NCBI GenBank assembly: GCA_019163375.1
Contig: JAFLKK010000004.1
Location: forward strand, 434,001-498,000
Length of the DNA: 64,000 nt
Direction: 5' to 3'
Source of the DNA: Paludibacter sp.
Lineage (GTDB): Bacteria > Bacteroidota > Bacteroidia > Bacteroidales > Paludibacteraceae
Within the stretch, counting starts at the first letter, position 1. Each line of letters opens with the position of its first letter. Below are positions 17,761-26,691 of the stretch, piece by piece. The translations under genes and the position numbers were made by a program. The notes below the pieces were generated by a model, which was given only the letters and a program-made list of their open reading frames with translations, did no database searches and was not told where the DNA came from.

Positions 17761-17874
17761 TTTTGGACATTACTATTTTTCGTATACTCAATTGTATAAA
17801 AATGCAATGTATTGGGGTGTAATAGATAAAAAAAACGCAACCATCAAGTAGTATGATGATTGCGTTTTTTTTTC
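17753..17874 (+). ncRNA. Candidate small RNA (putative)
   Basis: A plus-strand transcript of about 120 nt is predicted from the promoter-like box at 17739-17746 to the hairpin at 17828-17874 (ACGCAACCATCA...TGATGATTGCGT followed by a nine-T run). No ORF fills the interval. The hairpin also has a T-run on the minus strand, so it may only end the 17996-18691 gene; the RNA is therefore tentative. Confidence 0.3.
17828..17874. terminator. Bidirectional hairpin terminator
   Basis: AAAAAACGCAACCATCA pairs with TGATGATTGCGTTTTTT across a 7-nt loop, with T-runs on both strands. It lies 120 bp past the minus-strand gene at 17996-18691. Confidence 0.75.
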
Positions 17875-17995
17875 GTTTAGCGTAGATTGTTACTGTCCGA
17901 ATCACGATTGTATCAGATAAAAGGATGTATCTGATTTCATTCTTTTTTATCTGATGTATCAGCTGAATGTAAGTTCAGACAATTGCCCACCTGTT

Positions 17996-18691
17996 TCAGT
18001 TTTCGCTTTTAATTTTTCTAAAATAATCGGAAATTAAAAGTAGCAATTTATTTGTAATGGTACTCTCATCATCGTCAGGCGACAAAACAATATGAGTATT
18101 ACAATATATTATGCATTTATCTAAGTCCTCAGCTTTTAGTTTACTTATTTCTTCAATTAACTGGCGATTGATTTCCCAGTATATATTTTCAGAGAAAAAG
18201 ACATTGTTCGACTTGAGTTTTGCAAATCTGCGCTTGAATTTTTCTTCTCTACTGAAATAAGTGAAGGGGTGCGACATGTCAGACAGCGTATTCAAAGCCT
18301 TTGAGATTTTAGTTTTCTTTTTTTCGGCAACTACCTGTACCGAACGAAGCTGATAAGTAAGTGGTTGCATAAGCACATTACACTTTGACGAATCAGTAAG
18401 CAAATCATGAACGCTCAACAAACGAGGACTATAACCTATTGCAGTGATCATAATAGTATCCTCGCGCAAACAGCTGAATTCGAACTTTCCATCAAACTCA
18501 ACTACAGTTATCCTATTTTTCGACAACTTGATTGTTGCATTAGGAACAGAATTTTTAGTCATTCCATTCAACACAAAACCCCTGATTTTTATGAGTTGTT
18601 GAGCAGAGATATGATCTACTAAAACAATTTGTCCAATTAGAAATAAAATGCATGTAAAAGTGACAGCCCAACGACTACTTACTGAATTCAT
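17996..18691 (-). CDS. Secreted carboxypeptidase-regulatory-like domain protein
   Basis: A 231-residue protein with a signal peptide (cleavage near SAQQ) followed by a beta-sandwich of the CarboxypepD_reg-like type (IRGFVLNGMTKNSVPNATIKL, then DGKFEF and AIGYSPR), as found at the N-terminus of TonB-dependent receptors. After about residue 125 comes a charged helical tail (KKKTKISKALNTLSDM, YFSREEKFKRRFAKLKS). No plug or barrel follows, so it is a stand-alone protein, a form common in Bacteroidota with unknown role. The gene is single, with a terminator behind it. Confidence 0.8.
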   Translation of the reverse strand: MNSVSSRWAVTFTCILFLIGQIVLVDHISAQQLIKIRGFVLNGMTKNSVPNATIKLSKNRITVVEFDGKFEFSCLREDTIMITAIGYSPRLLSVHDLLTDSSKCNVLMQPLTYQLRSVQVVAEKKKTKISKALNTLSDMSHPFTYFSREEKFKRRFAKLKSNNVFFSENIYWEINRQLIEEISKLKAEDLDKCIIYCNTHIVLSPDDDESTITNKLLLLISDYFRKIKSEN

Positions 18692-18837
18692 ATATACTTT
18701 TGATGTTTATTTATGTATATAAAGTAAAATGACTATCGGCTTTTGCAGCAACAGAAAATTCTTAACTTTGCAAGTGAAAAAACATGAATTTACTCCCGTC
18801 CTACCGGATTTACTCATTAAATGGACAAAGCCTCACA

Positions 18838-18915
18838 CCCGCTGCCGCACGATTGCATCGTGTGGCAAATCTAAATTCCAATATCTTTCCCCCCACGCGA
18901 TACAATCGTGCGGGA
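18838..18915. repeat. Inverted repeat GCTxCCGCACGATTG
   Basis: Arms GCTGCCGCACGATTGCATCG and its near complement enclose a short spacer. It sits just past the stop of the HNH-STAND gene at the island edge. Confidence 0.6.
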
Positions 18916-18951
18916 GCTGTGGTGTGGTTCGTAGTTTCTTTTTGTCGTTTT

Positions 18952-21411
18952 TTAATTCAAACCTAACCGAGCTTCTTCTCTAACTCTATAATCCTCTCTT
19001 TCATCTTTAGAGATTATTTCTAATATAGGTAAAATCTTATTTTTAGTATCTATTCTACGCGCTAAGCTTCTCAGAGAGATGATTATTGCTTTTCTTGAAG
19101 AAATGCTTTGTTCTATTTTAAGTCTTGCCAATAATGGATCAATAGCTTCTTCGAGGATAAGTGTATAGCTAAAAACACCAGCCGCCTCTCTACGAACTTC
19201 AGTTTTTGAATCATTTAATGCTTCGAAAATTACATTAATTTCTTTCTTGATTAATTTAGGATTTGATTTAATATTTTTCGCAAAGGCATAAATTGCATTT
19301 TTTCTTAATTTTGATGTTTTACAGTGTTTGATAATTTCTCTTAATGTATCAAGTACTTTTGTGTCTAGGATGTCAAAAGAGAATTGATAGATTGCAGCAC
19401 CCTTAATTAAATCGGATGTTTTATTTGAATTGATAATTTTAATCAAAATAGGAGTGACTTTCTTACCTTCAATTTTACCTAATGCATGGATTGATTGTTC
19501 GACAATTTTCTCTTGTTTGTCCTGTAGCAATTCAATACAGATAAACGATAATTTTTCTTTCCGAATTAAGTCTATCCAGACATTATCAAAATACCAATAA
19601 ACACTAAAGCTACTTTTGATGAGGAATGTCCACTCTTCATTATTTAGATTAAGCTGATTTATATTGGGAAGTAGAATTTCTAGTCTGTCTTTACTTGCTA
19701 GTACTTCATGCTGTTTCCATTCTCTAAATGCTTTTCGAAAGATGTCAATTGTTGTTTTTGATCTTTTCGCTTCTGGACCAAGCATATCAAAAAATTTTCT
19801 AGATAAGAAATCATGTACTAATTCATAACCAATAACTTTATCACTCTCAATTACTGCATGAACTATCTTCTTTTTTATCAAATGTTCGATTACATGTTGT
19901 ACATTTATAGACGCTATATTAAGATATCTACTAATATCTTCAACGCTCAAGAATGTTCTTAATCCTTCTGAACCAGTCAGTAAGTCTAAAATGTTTTGAG
20001 CAGAGATTTTCTCTTCATCTGTCAAGTCCTTTAACATAGAATCGCTTAAATAATCTGCAATTATCGTTTCCGCTGTGTCACCGCCTTTGTAAAGACTTTG
20101 TCCGAACTCCGTTATTTTTTTCGGTGATGGATTTTGTTTTTTATATTCTTCAAATAATTCAGTACAAACTATTTGTAAATATGGAGGATAAATTAATCCA
20201 TCTCCTATGATTTTCAATTCGGAAATAAGCTGAAGAATGAAATTATTCTCAATTTTAATTCCTAATTTAACAAGAGGTTGAACTATTGCATCAAAGGCTT
20301 TTTTTTCATCTAATCTTTTAATTCGGTATTGATGAATCCAAGCATCTTCAAGGTTATATAAATGTGCCCAATCCCATAATTCGCCAATATAATCTTCTCT
20401 TAACGATAACAAAAAGTATAATTTGCCCTTAATTGTAGTTGATAGTAATGCTTCGGAAATTCCTTTTGATAGCCGTTCTTGTTCTGTTTCAGTCGCTCGT
20501 GTAAAGAGTTCTTCAAATTGGTCAATTATAATAATGAGATTTAAATCCTCTTTTTCAATAATTGATTTGAGTTTTATTATTAAATGAGGAAAAGTATCTG
20601 TATAAGCCAATTCATCAACAAGAAGATTGGATATTTTTTTCTCTTTTAATATTTTAAGTAGCTCTTCTTTAATTCTTTTAATAGGTTCATCGAAACATCT
20701 AACAGATATTGTCACAAAACCTTCTCTTTTAAAGTTTGGAATTAAACCTGCATTAACTAATGAAGTTTTACCAGTTCCTGATTCTCCAAAAAGACCAATG
20801 ATATTATATTTGTTGATTTTATTTATGAGTTCTTCTATTTCAATAGTTCTACCAAAGAAGTAGTTTTGGTCTCTTTCAGTAAATGATTGAAGTTCCTTAT
20901 ATAGTGTTTTGTTTTCCCAATTTAGTTTTGTTCCTCTTATGGGTTTATTTATTGCAACTTCTCTGTTTGCTTTTTGTACCTCAATTTCCCAATTCTTTTT
21001 TGCTTCCTTGATTTGGTCGCCACTGATTTTATTTGTTAGTGCAATACCATTTCTATGAGCTAAATCATGGTGGTTAGGGCAAAGGACTGCTAGATTAGAA
21101 TAACTGTTATCTTTAGTTATTGAGTATTCTGTTATGTGATGAATTATGTAGGCAGCACTTTTTGTCCCTTTACATAAACAACAAACAAAATTGTTATTTT
21201 CTAACAACTTACATATGACAGCTTCATCTATTGGTTGTCTTATTAAGCAATTCTTTACAAAATCAATCTGAGTCTTAGCAATATTGTATTTTCCAAATAG
21301 ATTTTTCTTTGATGTCTGTTTAAAAGTTGATGAAGAAATACCAATTAGTTCATAGTCGTGAGCCCAGTTACTTGGAACACCATATTGTATGTAAGTATCT
21401 TTTATTGACAT
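18952..21411 (-). CDS. HNH nuclease - STAND NTPase - HEAT repeat protein (candidate phage defence)
   Basis: An 819-residue multidomain protein. Residues about 75-122 form an HNH nuclease (CxxC at 77-80, HH at 91-92, CPNHHDLAH at 111-119). Residues about 175-195 read SFTERDQNYFFGR, the signature ahead of nSTAND1 ATPases, followed by Walker A GESGTGKTS (209-217) and Walker B LIIIIDQFEELF (about 292-303). A winged-helix-like part follows (about 440-540), then HEAT-like helical repeats (about 640-819). STAND proteins with a nuclease at one end and a repeat sensor at the other are the plan of Avs-type antiviral proteins, which cut DNA after sensing a phage protein. The gene is AT-rich beside its neighbours and lies between cassette-like repeats. 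Confidence 0.85.
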   Translation of the reverse strand: MSIKDTYIQYGVPSNWAHDYELIGISSSTFKQTSKKNLFGKYNIAKTQIDFVKNCLIRQPIDEAVICKLLENNNFVCCLCKGTKSAAYIIHHITEYSITKDNSYSNLAVLCPNHHDLAHRNGIALTNKISGDQIKEAKKNWEIEVQKANREVAINKPIRGTKLNWENKTLYKELQSFTERDQNYFFGRTIEIEELINKINKYNIIGLFGESGTGKTSLVNAGLIPNFKREGFVTISVRCFDEPIKRIKEELLKILKEKKISNLLVDELAYTDTFPHLIIKLKSIIEKEDLNLIIIIDQFEELFTRATETEQERLSKGISEALLSTTIKGKLYFLLSLREDYIGELWDWAHLYNLEDAWIHQYRIKRLDEKKAFDAIVQPLVKLGIKIENNFILQLISELKIIGDGLIYPPYLQIVCTELFEEYKKQNPSPKKITEFGQSLYKGGDTAETIIADYLSDSMLKDLTDEEKISAQNILDLLTGSEGLRTFLSVEDISRYLNIASINVQHVIEHLIKKKIVHAVIESDKVIGYELVHDFLSRKFFDMLGPEAKRSKTTIDIFRKAFREWKQHEVLASKDRLEILLPNINQLNLNNEEWTFLIKSSFSVYWYFDNVWIDLIRKEKLSFICIELLQDKQEKIVEQSIHALGKIEGKKVTPILIKIINSNKTSDLIKGAAIYQFSFDILDTKVLDTLREIIKHCKTSKLRKNAIYAFAKNIKSNPKLIKKEINVIFEALNDSKTEVRREAAGVFSYTLILEEAIDPLLARLKIEQSISSRKAIIISLRSLARRIDTKNKILPILEIISKDEREDYRVREEARLGLN

Positions 21412-21467
21412 TGTTTCTACCGTTAATTAATCTTGTAATCATCTGTTTTTCTTTTTTATGCAATGTT

Positions 21468-21622
21468 GCCTAACGACCGAGACTATGGGTATTTGGCGGT
21501 ATCCGTTGCACGGAATGTTCCATTTGCGAGAGCATTCGCTGTCGTGTAACGACAAAGTGAATGCGGGAGCAAAACCTCCGGAATTCACATCAGCCAGCCA
21601 ATGAACAAAAGTGTGTGTTAGC
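21468..21622. repeat. Cassette-boundary-like element A
   Basis: Begins GCCTAACGACCGAGACTATG and ends GTGTGTTAGCAG, with an inner GCCAAAT/ATTGGC pairing on the minus strand. It separates the HNH-STAND gene from the membrane-protein gene. Element B at 22407-22470 shares both ends, giving the look of integron attC-type sites. Confidence 0.5.
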
Positions 21623-21629
21623 AGTGGTA

Positions 21630-22385
21630 TTAGTTTCTTTTTAATATTAATTTTAAAACTTTCTCTCTAGGAATAGAAATGTTCGTTTTCTCCTTTTTGT
21701 TATACAAGAATATGTATCCTTTTGTTTGACCAATATAAGTTGTGATTGAATCTGATTTTAAAATTTCGTTTTCTAAGTAGATTTCAGTACCTAAAAATAC
21801 ATTTTTTAATTTAACTTCTTTTGCATCTTCAATAGTCAAAAAAGTCATAATACTTGTTACCATGTAAAGCAAATAAAAAATATTAATATAGGTCACAGGA
21901 ATTGTATAACTATATTGTTTCCAATATGTAATACGTAATTCTCTAACTAAAAAAAACAAAATACTTATTCCTGGGAACATTACAAAATAGATAATCATTT
22001 CCCATTGCCAGTGTCCCCAAATGAGAAAAATAGAAATTAATATAATATTTAGAATTACTAAAAAAGTATTTCCTTTTATATCAAGTTTTAGTCTGCTCCA
22101 GAAACTTGTCTCTAATTGATTTTCGAAGATTTCACTATTTACGTTTCCAATAGTTTTGCCCAAAAAACTAATAAACAAAAGACAAGGTACAATAATTATG
22201 AAAATTAATAATATAAGTGAATCAGTGAAAGATAATAGAACTTCCGAAAAGTCAAGATATTCTACAATTCTTATATCAAAACATTTATAGTAAATTACCA
22301 ATTTAAGAATTCCTAACACAGCAATGTATCCTGGAAGGAACTTCAAGATTCTCTTTAATATATTTTTATCAAATAAATCTATCAT
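21630..22385 (-). CDS. Multi-pass membrane protein of unknown function
   Basis: A 251-residue protein starting MIDLFDKNILKRILKFLPG. About five hydrophobic helices (near residues 15-30, 45-70, 105-125, 130-150 and 170-190 of this reading) are followed by a soluble C-terminal part of about 60 residues. I recognise no family. A longer start at 22415 would run into the boundary element B and is rejected. It is AT-rich like the flanking genes of the island. It could be a membrane effector or partner of the neighbouring defence-like genes, but nothing in the sequence shows this. Confidence 0.65.
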   Translation of the reverse strand: MIDLFDKNILKRILKFLPGYIAVLGILKLVIYYKCFDIRIVEYLDFSEVLLSFTDSLILLIFIIIVPCLLFISFLGKTIGNVNSEIFENQLETSFWSRLKLDIKGNTFLVILNIILISIFLIWGHWQWEMIIYFVMFPGISILFFLVRELRITYWKQYSYTIPVTYINIFYLLYMVTSIMTFLTIEDAKEVKLKNVFLGTEIYLENEILKSDSITTYIGQTKGYIFLYNKKEKTNISIPREKVLKLILKRN

Positions 22386-22406
22386 AGTCTTGTTTTTTAG
22401 TATGCC

Positions 22407-22470
22407 GCCTAACAACCGAGGCTATGGCCATTTGTTCGTCAGCCGCCAACTGCGCTTAGGCGTGTGTAAT
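22407..22470. repeat. Cassette-boundary-like element B
   Basis: Begins GCCTAACAACCGAGGCTATG and ends CTTAGGCGTGTGTAATC. It separates the membrane-protein gene from the FRG gene. A third GCCTAAC lies at 23513-23519 upstream of the FRG gene. Confidence 0.5.
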
Positions 22471-22476
22471 CTGTAG

Positions 22477-23340
22477 TTATTTTTTAAGTTCAATCTGTTC
22501 TTTTTTTCTTATTTTCCCAATAAAATCCTCAGAATACTTCATTCTAAGCTCCTCGGCGACACCAGTTATTTCGGGGAAAATAACGCTATATGTAATTCCC
22601 ATTTTTGTAAGTTCTTTAAGCATACTTAATTTACTGTTACCATCAATAATTATTTTGCCAAGCTTTACTTTATTTGAACCATTATTTCTTTTCTCCTCAA
22701 TTATATTTTCTAAGGAACTGGAGTTTCTTCCATGGATTGTAAAAGTTGCTTTTTGTGCAATACTTCTTGGTGAATTTCGAGTTGGCATTACACAAATAGG
22801 CCATTCTGCTTCAACTTGTCTTGATATTTCGTAGTTCGTAATTGAAAAATTATCATCCAAAAGAATTGGTTCATCAATAAAATATGATCTCAAAATCGTA
22901 TGAGAAAAAGATGGTACAAATTGTTCTCCAATTGTTGCTTGATTTAAAGTAATTGGGTCTAACATCCATATTATTCCATCTTCTTGATTTTGATAATCAT
23001 TTATACAAAAAAATAAAGCAACTAAATAACTCTCTGTCCAATCTAAAATTCTAGTAGGTAAGCCATAATGCTGCATTAGAAAAAGCCATTCAAAGTTATT
23101 TCTAGGATAGCTATTTTTATGATATTGAGTTGTTTGATTCTTAAAATCTCTCAGCAACTCTCTTTCATAAAAATTTAGATTATGATTTCTATATAATTGT
23201 GGTTTTAGTTGCCAATTATGGCTTGATTGTCCTCTAAACCATGGTGTATAGGTACTATTTCCTGCTTTCCAACTATGTATAAGAATCTCATTTATTTTTC
23301 CAATCAGACTTTCAACAGATTTAATGGATTCGTCGTTCAT
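22477..23340 (-). CDS. FRG-domain protein
   Basis: A 287-residue protein with the FRG domain: TPWFRGQSSHNWQLKPQLYR near residues 32-51 and LFLMQHYGLPTRILDWTES near 86-104. The domain is named for its Phe-Arg-Gly motif and occurs in many phage, plasmid and defence contexts; its activity is not settled. The rest is soluble, with no signal peptide or membrane segment. It is the first gene of the low-GC island on the minus strand, bounded by cassette-like element B downstream. A role in defence is suggested by neighbourhood only. Confidence 0.85.
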   Translation of the reverse strand: MNDESIKSVESLIGKINEILIHSWKAGNSTYTPWFRGQSSHNWQLKPQLYRNHNLNFYERELLRDFKNQTTQYHKNSYPRNNFEWLFLMQHYGLPTRILDWTESYLVALFFCINDYQNQEDGIIWMLDPITLNQATIGEQFVPSFSHTILRSYFIDEPILLDDNFSITNYEISRQVEAEWPICVMPTRNSPRSIAQKATFTIHGRNSSSLENIIEEKRNNGSNKVKLGKIIIDGNSKLSMLKELTKMGITYSVIFPEITGVAEELRMKYSEDFIGKIRKKEQIELKK

Positions 23341-24079
23341 ATATTCTTTTAATTTGGACTCAGTTTTTTATTTGATTTTTATGTCTCACTAGCTTTTTCT
23401 ATAATTACACATAACCCCAATATCTGCGAACTTAATGTTCGTATATTCCTTTAGTTGGCAGGATATGCGAAATAGAGTTGCGCATAGTTCTATTTTATAA
23501 GTACTTGTTTTTGCCTAACTTATTTTTTCGCACTCCAAAAGTACAAACTATAATTAACTTACACACCAATAGTTATGTTTATTTAGGGATTTAAATTAAT
23601 AATGATTATTTATCTTAGATTTTAGTACGTTTAGAAGCTATAGGGATATATAGTTCTGTTTCTGTAGTAGATAGATGTTTCGTACAGGCATACAGCTGTT
23701 GCTACAATCTACAAGGATAGGATGTGCTAGTACCAGGGTGATATAAAATAGTGCTATTTCAGCGCTACATAGTGTAATTTTAAAACGGTTTAGTGCTTTT
23801 TCAAGTCTACGTAGTGGCTGGAAGAAATGAATAGTGGCTTGAAGAAATGAAAAACCGGGGTTTATTCAGTAAACAGTCTCAGAGAAAAGAAATCGAAAAG
23901 AAAAGGCTTCTTAGCACTAAAACGAACACGCATAATGGGTCTGAACAAAAGAAATAGAGGATTGTTAGGTGCTTATATGTAAAAACGTCGTTGCATTTCA
24001 CTCGCTTATGAAACGAGCTTTTATCTAAGCCATGAAATTTAAAATAAAGTGAGTTCGATATAAGCAAACAACTTATAAT
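23341..24079. other. Long AT-rich gap without a convincing gene
   Basis: It holds a GCCTAAC motif (23513-23519), a short tandem repeat of AGTGGCTTGAAGAAATGAAx (about 23812-23850) and related AGTGCTATTTC-like phrases. Small open frames here start without support. It looks like decayed DNA at the island edge. Confidence 0.5.
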
Positions 24080-24290
24080 CAATTAAAATTGGATTTTGGA
24101 ATCCTGAAGGGATTCAATGTGAATAACCGCGGGTGTAACCCGTGGTTCTTGTAGAAAATAATTAGAACCCCGAATGGGGTTCAATATCAAATATTTATAT
24201 ATTGAACCCCATTCGGGGTTCGCATTCAGGTTCTGTCTTTTCCACGGGTTTCACCCGCGGTTATTCACATTCAAGTCCTTCGGACTTGTA
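24080..24290. repeat. Nested palindromic element (about 210 bp)
   Basis: The outer arms AATAACCGCGGGTGTAACCC and its complement enclose inner arms GAACCCCGAATGGGGTTCAA and its complement around an AT loop. AATCCTGAAGGGATTC and its counterpart AAGTCCTTCGGACTT flank the whole. The whole stretch could fold as one long hairpin. No coding sequence is visible. Confidence 0.75.
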
Positions 24291-24345
24291 AAAGAGTGAG
24301 ATTCAAAAGAATCTTATTTCGAATTCACATTAAAATAAATTCGTA

Positions 24346-24714
24346 GTGAAAATAGTATTAGCGTTATTAGGTTTAATCAGTCTGGGACTGGGAATCATAG
24401 GAGCTTTTCTGCCCTTGCTTCCCACCGTTCCTTTTGTGCTGCTTTCTGCTTATCTATTTGCCAAAAGCTCCGACAGATTACATAACTGGTTAATAAACCA
24501 TAGAATATTCGGACAGATGATTCGGGATTTTAGTGAAGAAAGAGGCATTTCTATTTGGGGAAAAGTTACTGCCATCGGCATGATGTGGATTTCCAATATT
24601 ATAAGTATTTGCTTTATAGTCGATGATAAACTCTGGATGCAAATTTTGCTGACGCTTATTTCTATCGGGGTTACGATACAGATTTTACGGTATAAAACAA
24701 AGAAAGAGCAGTGA
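24346..24714 (+). CDS. YbaN-like DUF454 membrane protein
   Basis: A 122-residue inner-membrane protein starting with GTG at 24346. It has two N-terminal helices (LLGLISLGLGIIGAFLPLLPTVPFVLLSAYLFA) with the family motif LPLLPTVPF, then KSSDRLHNWL and two more C-terminal helices. This is DUF454 (E. coli YbaN type), of unknown function. It is one of the few plus-strand genes in this half of the window. Its downstream flank is the promoter-bearing repeat, copy 2. Confidence 0.88.
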   Translation: MKIVLALLGLISLGLGIIGAFLPLLPTVPFVLLSAYLFAKSSDRLHNWLINHRIFGQMIRDFSEERGISIWGKVTAIGMMWISNIISICFIVDDKLWMQILLTLISIGVTIQILRYKTKKEQ

Positions 24715-24717
24715 GGC

Positions 24718-24788
24718 ACACAAACCATAATTTATTAAGAATATGTATTGTGAATGAAAAATAGTTTTTACCTTTGGGGATTAAATAA
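24718..24788 (+). promoter_or_regulatory. Promoter-bearing repeat, copy 2
   Basis: A near copy of 17691-17760. TACCTTTG (24769-24776) is a perfect -7 match, with TTG 18 bp upstream. It points at the DUF2867 gene 300 bp further on. Confidence 0.55.
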
Positions 24789-24850
24789 TTAAAAGGCTGC
24801 AACTGTAACTTCCTCGTCCAAGTCTATTGAAAATTTGTAGTTAGCCTATA

Positions 24851-25025
24851 ACCACCCCAAACCCCTGAAGGGGCTTAAGAGTGGTTTTCGAGAATATATA
24901 CCTTTAATAGAACTGGGTAGTAGGAGACGGTACTAACTACAAGTCCCCTTCAGGGGATTTAGGGGTGGTAGTAGGAGACGGCACTAACTTCAAGTCTCCG
25001 TCAGCTGACGGAGATTTAGGGGTGG
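24851..25025. repeat. CCACCCC...GGGGTGG palindromic repeats
   Basis: Arms ACCACCCCAAACCCCTGAAG, CCCCTTCAGGGGATTTAGG and CTCCGTCAGCTGACGGAG, with two copies of GTAGGAGACGGxACTAACT. Related pieces occur at 35446-35500, 38582-38610 and 59957-59999. Confidence 0.55.
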
Positions 25026-25079
25026 ACTTAGATATACATTTAATCAAACCTATTGATAAGCAAAAGTAATCATCAAAAC

Positions 25080-25628
25080 ATGAAAATCGTCAAAACAAAA
25101 ATTCCGGAAAGCTCACTACTCTATCCGGATCGGAACCACTATCACTATATTGATAGTTATGAGGGTGCTGTAAAGGATAAGAATAATATGATAGGTATTG
25201 ATGATGTAGCAAAAGCATTTTTAAAACCCGGATCAAAGTGGGTGGGTACGCTTATGACCTTACGAAATAAAATTGTATCATTGTTTGGACTAAAAACTCC
25301 CAATAATAAGATGGATGCAGATCGTCCTGCCAACTTTAAATTTGAGGTGGGAGAACGTGTTGGCATATTCAGGATTTTTAGCAGAACTACGAATGAACTT
25401 GTAATGGGAGAGGATGATAAACATCTGAACTTTAGGGTGTCCTTGCTTTTAGAAACGCCGGAAAATGACAGCTCAACAAAAACCATAACAGTTACAACAT
25501 TAGTGATTTATAATAACCGGTTTGGTCGACTTTACTTTTTCCCGGTGAAGCCGTTTCATAAACTGATCGTTAGGAGTGGGCTAAAAATAAGTTTACACGA
25601 ATTGGAAATGAATGCTCAAAAAGGATAA
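25080..25628 (+). CDS. DUF2867 domain protein
   Basis: A 182-residue soluble protein starting MKIVKTKIPESSLLYPD, preferred to a Met nine residues upstream. The sequence DSYEGAVKDKNNMIGIDDVAKAFLKPG and the end YNNRFGRLYFFPVKPFHKLIVRSGLK fit DUF2867, a family with a SRPBCC-like (lipid-binding-type) fold and no proven function. It has no signal peptide. It stands alone on the plus strand, next to a convergent alpha/beta hydrolase gene. Confidence 0.82.
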   Translation: MKIVKTKIPESSLLYPDRNHYHYIDSYEGAVKDKNNMIGIDDVAKAFLKPGSKWVGTLMTLRNKIVSLFGLKTPNNKMDADRPANFKFEVGERVGIFRIFSRTTNELVMGEDDKHLNFRVSLLLETPENDSSTKTITVTTLVIYNNRFGRLYFFPVKPFHKLIVRSGLKISLHELEMNAQKG

Positions 25629-25708
25629 CAAAAACGACCGCTTAATACTCCGTTTTAATGACGAAGAATCAGGGGCGGTAGTTTATTAATAATATATTTG
25701 CTTATTGT

Positions 25709-26560
25709 TTATTCCAATGCAAATTTGATTAATTCTGCGTTGAACTTCTTTGTTTCTTCCAGGAACAGACTATGACCGCTTTTCTCAAAAGCTACAAGTT
25801 CGGCATTCGGGATGAGTTTCAGGGTCTGTTCGGCCAAATCGAAAGAACATATTTTGTCTTTCTTTCCGTGCATGATCAGGGTTGGAATTTCTATTTTTTG
25901 CAAGTCGCGTCGCAAATCGGTATCGCGCAAAGCCATTAAACATTTACCCGTAGCATAGGATGATGCGCTTAGATTGATAGCCGTCAACCAATTGCCGATT
26001 CCTTCGTTTAAAGTGGTTTCGGTGGCCGAGAATATCTTTGCAAAATTGGACAACAGTTTTGGTCTGTCGGTGTTATTCAATGCGATTAAATCGTCAACAT
26101 CGCTTTTTGGGATGTTGTACGGAAAGTCTTCGCGTTGCGTCCAACTTGGTGTGGCAGCTCCTGCCAATACCAACTTCACCACCCGCATAGAACCATACAA
26201 CGAAACATAACTAACGGCAATGGCTCCTCCCATCGAAAAACCGCAGAGTGTAGCATCTTTTATGTCCAGATGGTCTAACACCCGTTTGATGTCCAATGCA
26301 TGAGTATCGTAATTGTACGCACCGTAGGGTTTATCCGATTTGCCGAAACCACGCAGGGTGATACCGATAACACGAAAACCCGCGTTTATCAAATCATTGT
26401 ATTGGTATTCGTACATCTCGTCGCTCAACGGCCAACCGGGTATAAGCACTATGGCCTGACCTTCGCCGGCATCGGTAACATGAAGTCGCACATTTGGCTC
26501 CACTTCTATATATTCAGCTCTTGCTGCTTTAGGTTCAATATCTTTTTTTATCTTATCCAT
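25709..26560 (-). CDS. Alpha/beta hydrolase (haloperoxidase-like)
   Basis: A 283-residue alpha/beta hydrolase. The oxyanion stretch is PGWPLSDEM, the nucleophile elbow is CGFSMGGAI, the acid lies in MHGKKDKICSF and the His in KSGHSLFLEE, so the triad is complete. The general look is that of non-heme chloroperoxidase/esterase proteins; substrate unknown. It has no signal peptide. No regulon boxes are seen upstream, in contrast to the other hydrolase at 27972-28886. Confidence 0.9.
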   Translation of the reverse strand: MDKIKKDIEPKAARAEYIEVEPNVRLHVTDAGEGQAIVLIPGWPLSDEMYEYQYNDLINAGFRVIGITLRGFGKSDKPYGAYNYDTHALDIKRVLDHLDIKDATLCGFSMGGAIAVSYVSLYGSMRVVKLVLAGAATPSWTQREDFPYNIPKSDVDDLIALNNTDRPKLLSNFAKIFSATETTLNEGIGNWLTAINLSASSYATGKCLMALRDTDLRRDLQKIEIPTLIMHGKKDKICSFDLAEQTLKLIPNAELVAFEKSGHSLFLEETKKFNAELIKFALE

Positions 26561-26691
26561 GATTTCTAATTTATAAATTGTTACTATTTCCTGCCGGATA
26601 CACGTATAGTTGTCCGAATCGTCAAAAATTCATCTGACAATAATATCAATAAAAAGGAAATTAATAATTTACCGCTAATACTATCCTCCGG

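Noticed and set aside
23879-24082. A 67-codon minus-strand ORF
   Set aside because: AT-rich, no start context and no known domain.
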